43,322 nucleotides of DNA from Betaproteobacteria bacterium. GTDB taxonomy: Bacteria > Pseudomonadota > Gammaproteobacteria > Burkholderiales > SG8-39. The notes beneath the pieces are model-generated. The model ran no database searches. It was not told the DNA's origin and saw nothing but the letters and a program-made list of their open reading frames with translations. Position 1 is the stretch's first letter. Every line of letters starts with the position of its first letter. Both the position numbers and the translations under genes were made by a program. The stretch spans positions 1 to 43,322 of the forward strand of contig CANKAJ010000026.1 in assembly GCA_947479645.1 (NCBI GenBank), given 5' to 3'. Below are positions 39,950 through 43,322 of the stretch, piece after piece.

Positions 39950-41317
39950 ATGAAAGAGATTCGAATGCTTTCCGCCACGGGTATTCTGGGCTCGGGATTT
40001 CGCGAGGCCAGTTTGCAGCGCGGCATGAGCCTGAGTCCCGATTTCATCGGTGCTGATTCCGGCTCTACTGATCCGGGGCCGTACTATCTGGGGTCGGGAG
40101 AAACCCTGTTTTCGGACTCTGCATACAAGCGTGACCTGAGACTCATGCTCATGGCCGGGCGCGCCGCTGGCATTCCGGTCATTATCGGTTCAGCCTGCAC
40201 TGCCGGGACCGATGCCCAGCTTGAGCGTCTGGTCGGCATCGCTCGTGAAATCGCGCGGGAAGAGAAGCTCAGCTTCAAGCTCGCAGCCATCCGCAGTGAG
40301 CAGGACAGGAGCTATCTCAAACGCAAGCTGCGCGAGGGGAAGGTGACAGCGCTGGCCAATGCGCCCGTGCTGGACGAGAGTGTCATTGACCGCAGTGCGC
40401 ACATTGTCGGCATGGCCGGCATAGAGCCCTTCGTCGAGGCGCTGGAAAATGGTGCGGATGTCGTGATTGCCGGACGTTCGAGCGATACTTCGATATTTTC
40501 GGCGATGCCGATGATGCGCGGCCTCAATCCTGCCACCGTCTGGCATGCGGCCAAGATCCTCGAGTGCGGCGCGGCCTGCGTGGTGGAGCGCAAGTATCCT
40601 GATTGCATGTTTGCCATTGTTCGTGACGATCACTTCATCGTCGAGCCACCGAATCCGGACTACCGCTGCGATCCGGCCAGCATCGCATCCCACAATCTGT
40701 ACGAAAACGCCACGCCCTACGAATTGGTGGAGCCATCCGGTGTGCTCAATACCGTGGCGGCGCAATATGACGCCTTGTCCGATCGCGCAGTGAGGGTGTC
40801 GGGAAGCACGTTCAAGCCGGCCGAGCGCTATACGATCAAGCTCGAGGGTGCGGAACTGGCCGGTTATCAGAGCATCATCATCGGCAGCGTGCGCGATCCC
40901 ATCATACTGAGGCAGCTTGATTCATGGCTGGCCGGGCTGGTGGCGGCGGCCAGGGAAAGAATCGCTGCCGTATTCGGCGCGGGTATCGCGGAGAAATATC
41001 AATTTGACGTGCGCGTGTTCGGCCGCAATGCCACGATGGGTCCGCTGGAACCTGAAACCGGGATAGGGCACGAAGTCGGATTGCTGTTCCAGATTACGGC
41101 GGCGACGCAGGATCTGGCCACGGCGCTCATCAAATCAGTGAGTCATATTGCAGTCCACTATCCGGTTCCTGAATGGACCGGCCTCATCACTTCGATCGCG
41201 TACCCGTATTCCCCGGCGGAAATCTCGCGCGGCGCCAGCTATCGCTTCAACATGAATCATGTCGTCGAGCCTGCCTCCGCGCTCGAAATGTTCCGTATCG
41301 AATACGAAAAGGTCTAG
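39950..41317 (+). CDS. AtuA-like protein (DUF1446 family)
   Basis: Cytoplasmic protein of 455 residues of the family named after AtuA of acyclic terpene utilisation. The biochemical role is not established to my knowledge. Recognisable blocks are GADSGSTDPGPYYLGSG near residue 34, GSACTAGTDAQLERL, AGIEPFVEALENGADVVIAGRSSD, HAAKILECGAACVVERKYPD, SHNLYENATPYELVEPSG and VRVFGRNATMG. The ribosome site AAAGG lies 9 nt before the ATG. It is followed at 5 bases by a DUF4387 gene. In Pseudomonas AtuA the two parts form one longer chain as I recall, so here they look like a split pair. It is divergent from frdA with an FNR-type site upstream. Confidence 0.88.
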   Translation: MKEIRMLSATGILGSGFREASLQRGMSLSPDFIGADSGSTDPGPYYLGSGETLFSDSAYKRDLRLMLMAGRAAGIPVIIGSACTAGTDAQLERLVGIAREIAREEKLSFKLAAIRSEQDRSYLKRKLREGKVTALANAPVLDESVIDRSAHIVGMAGIEPFVEALENGADVVIAGRSSDTSIFSAMPMMRGLNPATVWHAAKILECGAACVVERKYPDCMFAIVRDDHFIVEPPNPDYRCDPASIASHNLYENATPYELVEPSGVLNTVAAQYDALSDRAVRVSGSTFKPAERYTIKLEGAELAGYQSIIIGSVRDPIILRQLDSWLAGLVAAARERIAAVFGAGIAEKYQFDVRVFGRNATMGPLEPETGIGHEVGLLFQITAATQDLATALIKSVSHIAVHYPVPEWTGLITSIAYPYSPAEISRGASYRFNMNHVVEPASALEMFRIEYEKV

Positions 41318-41322
41318 CCTTC

Positions 41323-41631
41323 ATGCCCAAACTTTGGCAAGTGACCAAACTCATCCGGAGCAAGAACGCGGGGCCGTTCGAGCTGACCTTCGATGTGATT
41401 TTCAAGGACCGCGCAAGCTACGAGCGGGCGCGCGACGCCAGGGTCATCAATGCGGACTGGTTTGCGCGAACGTATCGGCTCGCCCCCGAAGTTGTGTCCA
41501 TCATCAATTACGACGCCGCGAATGCGATCAAGATCACCATTCCGCGCCCCATCATATCGGGCGACATCAACGACACGGATGTCTTCGGCGGCCAGCAGCA
41601 CGGGCCGCTGGTCAACGTGGAGGTGCCGTAA
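41323..41631 (+). CDS. DUF4387 family protein
   Basis: Small protein of 102 residues and unknown function. It opens with LWQVTKLIRSKNAGPFELTFD, continues with a helical segment (YERARDARVINADWFARTY), and closes with IKITIPRPIISGDINDTDVFGGQQ, where the final GD-x-x-x-TDVFGGQQ block is the family's most distinctive motif. The start at 41323 is 5 bases after the AtuA-like stop, so the two are certainly co-expressed and probably form one complex. No own promoter or ribosome site is apparent, which suggests translation by re-initiation. Confidence 0.85.
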   Translation: MPKLWQVTKLIRSKNAGPFELTFDVIFKDRASYERARDARVINADWFARTYRLAPEVVSIINYDAANAIKITIPRPIISGDINDTDVFGGQQHGPLVNVEVP

Positions 41632-41682
41632 GCGCCGTGCTTTGGCGCCCCCGTTGTTTCCGGCGCCGTTGATAGTTGCCGC

Positions 41683-42204
41683 TTATTTTTGCGGTGGTGC
41701 GATTTCCAGCGCCACATGCGCCACGGCGAGCATGGCGTAGTAACCGACGGTGGTGATGAGATCGACCACGCCCGAGTCGCCGAGGCGCTTCTTCGCCGCC
41801 TGAAAAGTGGCGTCGCTCAGTTTGTGGTTGCGCGTGAGTTCACGCGCGAGGTTGATGGCGATCGTTTCATCCTCGCTTGCGCCGGTTACCGCGGTGCGCT
41901 CGAGTATGGCTTGAATAATGCTGTCTTTCACACCCAGATCGCGCAGGTGACCTGCATGCACGACATACTCGGCCGGATTTTCAAGCTCCGCCGACGCAAC
42001 CGTGGCGGCCACCTCGCGAATCAGCTTGTCGACCGGGGAATCAAAGCGCACGTAGCTGCCCACATGGGCGATGCGCTGGGTGATTTCAGGGCTCGCCAGC
42101 ATGGCGGCAAAGCCACCGCGCACGGAGCCGCGTGTTTTCATCAGGTAGTCGAACGCGGATTGATTTGCGGGAGTGGGGGCTGTGACCAAGGGAAGGCGCG
42201 GCAT
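41683..42204 (-). CDS. Carboxymuconolactone decarboxylase-family protein
   Basis: Small helical protein of 173 residues of the CMD/AhpD-like family. Blocks are AFDYLMKTRGSVRGGFAAMLASPEITQRIAHVG (in part), then DKLIREVAATVAS and EYVVHAGHLRDLGV. The redox CxxC pair of AhpD is absent (EYVVHAGH instead), so it is more likely a decarboxylase- or lyase-like member than a peroxidase partner. It is probably oligomeric and cytoplasmic. The GGAG ribosome site (read on the minus strand) is 5 nt before the ATG. It is convergent with the DUF4387 gene, 51 bases away. The substrate is unknown. Confidence 0.85.
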   Translation of the reverse strand: MPRLPLVTAPTPANQSAFDYLMKTRGSVRGGFAAMLASPEITQRIAHVGSYVRFDSPVDKLIREVAATVASAELENPAEYVVHAGHLRDLGVKDSIIQAILERTAVTGASEDETIAINLARELTRNHKLSDATFQAAKKRLGDSGVVDLITTVGYYAMLAVAHVALEIAPPQK

Positions 42205-42341
42205 GGAGTTCTCCTGTTGGGATGAAAACGAAAGTCTATACTGGCTTTATGCAAGGCCGTGGTTCACGGAAGTTGCTCAAGGCCGCATAAGCGATTGGGT
42301 ATTGGCTGGGGACGATCTTCCGATGATGCGCGAATGATCGT

Positions 42342-42797
42342 TCAGGCTTTCATGATGAACGTAAATAATGCAACAAGTCCGGCCAGGCTTTGTATTGCGT
42401 GCAGCCTGGTCAGCTTTTCCTGGGGTTCGGACCTGCTCTTGCCCGCGTCGGCATTGTTTCCCAGTTGCGCAAGTTGCCGCATCTCCGGCATCACTGCGAA
42501 TATCTGAAACAACGCTGCGGTACTCAGCACAAGCCCGCCAGCCAGCCACCAGGTCCCGCTTCCGGCCACACCGGCCGATATTCCGGCCAGCGCACCGACA
42601 GAGGAGAAGAAAGTCTGGAAGAGGACCGGCCTGGGTTGGGCAAGCAGAACATAGGTTCCGGCCATATCCCTGCCCGCGTCCCTGATTGCCGGTTGTTCAA
42701 CGAGACTGACATAGGTTGCTGCTCCGGCGAACAGGGCGCAACAGAACAACGCGATATTCTGGGAAACGTACTGCACCAGCAGAAGTGTGGCTTGCAT
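42342..42797 (-). CDS. Small four-helix membrane protein (DUF1772-like)
   Basis: Integral inner-membrane protein of 151 residues with four hydrophobic stretches: about 10-32 (ALFCCALFAGAATYVSL), 58-80, 83-104 and 133-151. The pattern GAATYVSLVEQPA in the first helix, a polar loop (MPEMRQLAQLGNNADAG) and HAIQSLAGL in the last helix resemble the DUF1772 family. Function is unknown. No operon partner is seen; the nearest gene on the same strand is 137 bases downstream. The assignment rests on pattern memory only. Confidence 0.7.
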   Translation of the reverse strand: MQATLLLVQYVSQNIALFCCALFAGAATYVSLVEQPAIRDAGRDMAGTYVLLAQPRPVLFQTFFSSVGALAGISAGVAGSGTWWLAGGLVLSTAALFQIFAVMPEMRQLAQLGNNADAGKSRSEPQEKLTRLHAIQSLAGLVALFTFIMKA

Positions 42798-43029
42798 GCG
42801 ATTTTTACCTGCCCGTTTTTTTCGCTAGTTTAGCGGCAAATCCGGAATGATGGCGCCGAGATCAGTCGATTTCCAGTGGCGCATGGCGCATGCTGACGCA
42901 TAGACTGGTCAACGGCGTACCTGGCAATACGCTGGCAGCGCGCTAATCGTTTGAGCATTATTCCATTCAAGCTGCCCTAATATTGAGATGCGGACTGTAG
43001 AATTGAACTCTATCCTCTCGGAGAGCCTC

Positions 43030-43322
43030 ATGCGCAGCCTGCTTACTCTTGCCTTGTGCACGCTGCTCGCGTCATTCGTGTCGGCACAGACACTATCCCC
43101 TGTGCAATCCGAGTTGCGCGATGTCTACCGCGAACTGGTCGAGATCAACACTACGGATTCGTCGGGAAGTTGTACGGTCGCGACGCGGGCCGTGGCCGCG
43201 CGCCTCCGGGCCGCGGGGTTTCCTGATCAGGATGTGCAGCTTATTGCTCCGCCAGGCAATGCCAGAAAAGGCAATCTCGTTGCGCGCTACCGGGGAACCG
43301 GGGCGAAGAAACCGCTGTTGCT
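43030..43322 (+). CDS. M20-type metallopeptidase, N-terminal part (runs off the window)
   Basis: The frame starts at ATG 43030 with GGAGAG about 8 nt upstream and remains open to the right edge (97 codons). A signal peptide of about 20 residues (LLTLALCTLLASFVSAQ) suggests export to the periplasm. The mature part begins YRELVEINTTDSSGSC, then AARLRAAGF and GNLVARYRGTGAKKPLLL, the usual opening of M20/M25/M40 peptidases and acyl-amino-acid hydrolases. The metal ligands lie beyond the edge, so activity cannot be judged. Confidence 0.82.
   Translation, partial: MRSLLTLALCTLLASFVSAQTLSPVQSELRDVYRELVEINTTDSSGSCTVATRAVAARLRAAGFPDQDVQLIAPPGNARKGNLVARYRGTGAKKPLL

Noticed and set aside
1..43322. tRNA, rRNA, CRISPR arrays, insertion sequences, phage genes
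   Set aside because: I looked for cloverleaf-like arms, regular spaced repeats and transposase or integrase motifs and found none. Only the two REP-like elements are repetitive.

Overview
The window looks like the chromosome of a high-GC betaproteobacterium, probably of the order Burkholderiales. The main reason is the abundance of Bug/TctC-type periplasmic binding proteins: seven in 43 kb, with no TctA/TctB membrane partner. No rRNA, tRNA, CRISPR array, transposase or phage gene was found, and no dedicated transcription regulator.

Layout. 1-3.8 kb: the tail of an unknown gene, then a GltIJKL-type glutamate/aspartate ABC transporter on the minus strand, with its promoter, a terminator-like attenuator after gltI and a REP-like repeat between gltK and gltL. 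3.8-6.3 kb (plus): inorganic pyrophosphatase, a membrane-anchored hypothetical protein and a Bug protein. 6.3-10.8 kb (minus): a class III CoA-transferase, a Bug protein, a cysteine hydrolase and a Ser/Thr kinase run co-directionally, followed by a PEBP-family protein. 11-15.6 kb: a secreted polysaccharide deacetylase with an unusual N-terminal region, a DUF2252 protein, and a metallo-beta-lactamase/pseudo-receiver/GAF fusion. 15.8-21 kb (plus): Bug, Bug, an Old-Yellow-Enzyme-type flavoprotein, Bug. 21-25.8 kb: a minus-strand Bug/isocitrate-lyase-family/hydantoinase operon, divergent from an FAD monooxygenase. 26-28.8 kb: pyruvate phosphate dikinase. 28.9-36.1 kb: MmgE/PrpD, two Asp/Glu-racemase-superfamily proteins that both appear to lack the catalytic cysteines, an SDR, a Bug protein, a quinone oxidoreductase and a dihydrodipicolinate-synthase-family lyase. 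36.2-39.6 kb: frdABCD with overlapping genes. 39.9-41.6 kb: an AtuA-like (DUF1446) gene and a DUF4387 gene, divergent from frd. 41.7-43.3 kb: a carboxymuconolactone-decarboxylase-family protein, a small membrane protein and the start of an M20-type peptidase.

How it fits together. Most of the window reads as several small organic-acid or amide catabolic modules, each with its own periplasmic binding protein, feeding central C3/C4 metabolism (pyruvate phosphate dikinase, fumarate reductase). The clearest regulatory signal is the 362-bp region between frdA and the AtuA-like gene. It holds two perfect FNR-type palindromes (TTGAT-N4-ATCAA), one near each gene. This predicts oxygen-responsive control of fumarate reductase and suggests that the poorly understood AtuA/DUF4387 pair belongs to anaerobic metabolism. 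The best candidates for undescribed biology are that pair, the cysteine-less racemase-fold cluster at 29-36 kb, and the MBL/pseudo-receiver/GAF fusion. All functions are inferred by reading the sequence; no database search was run.
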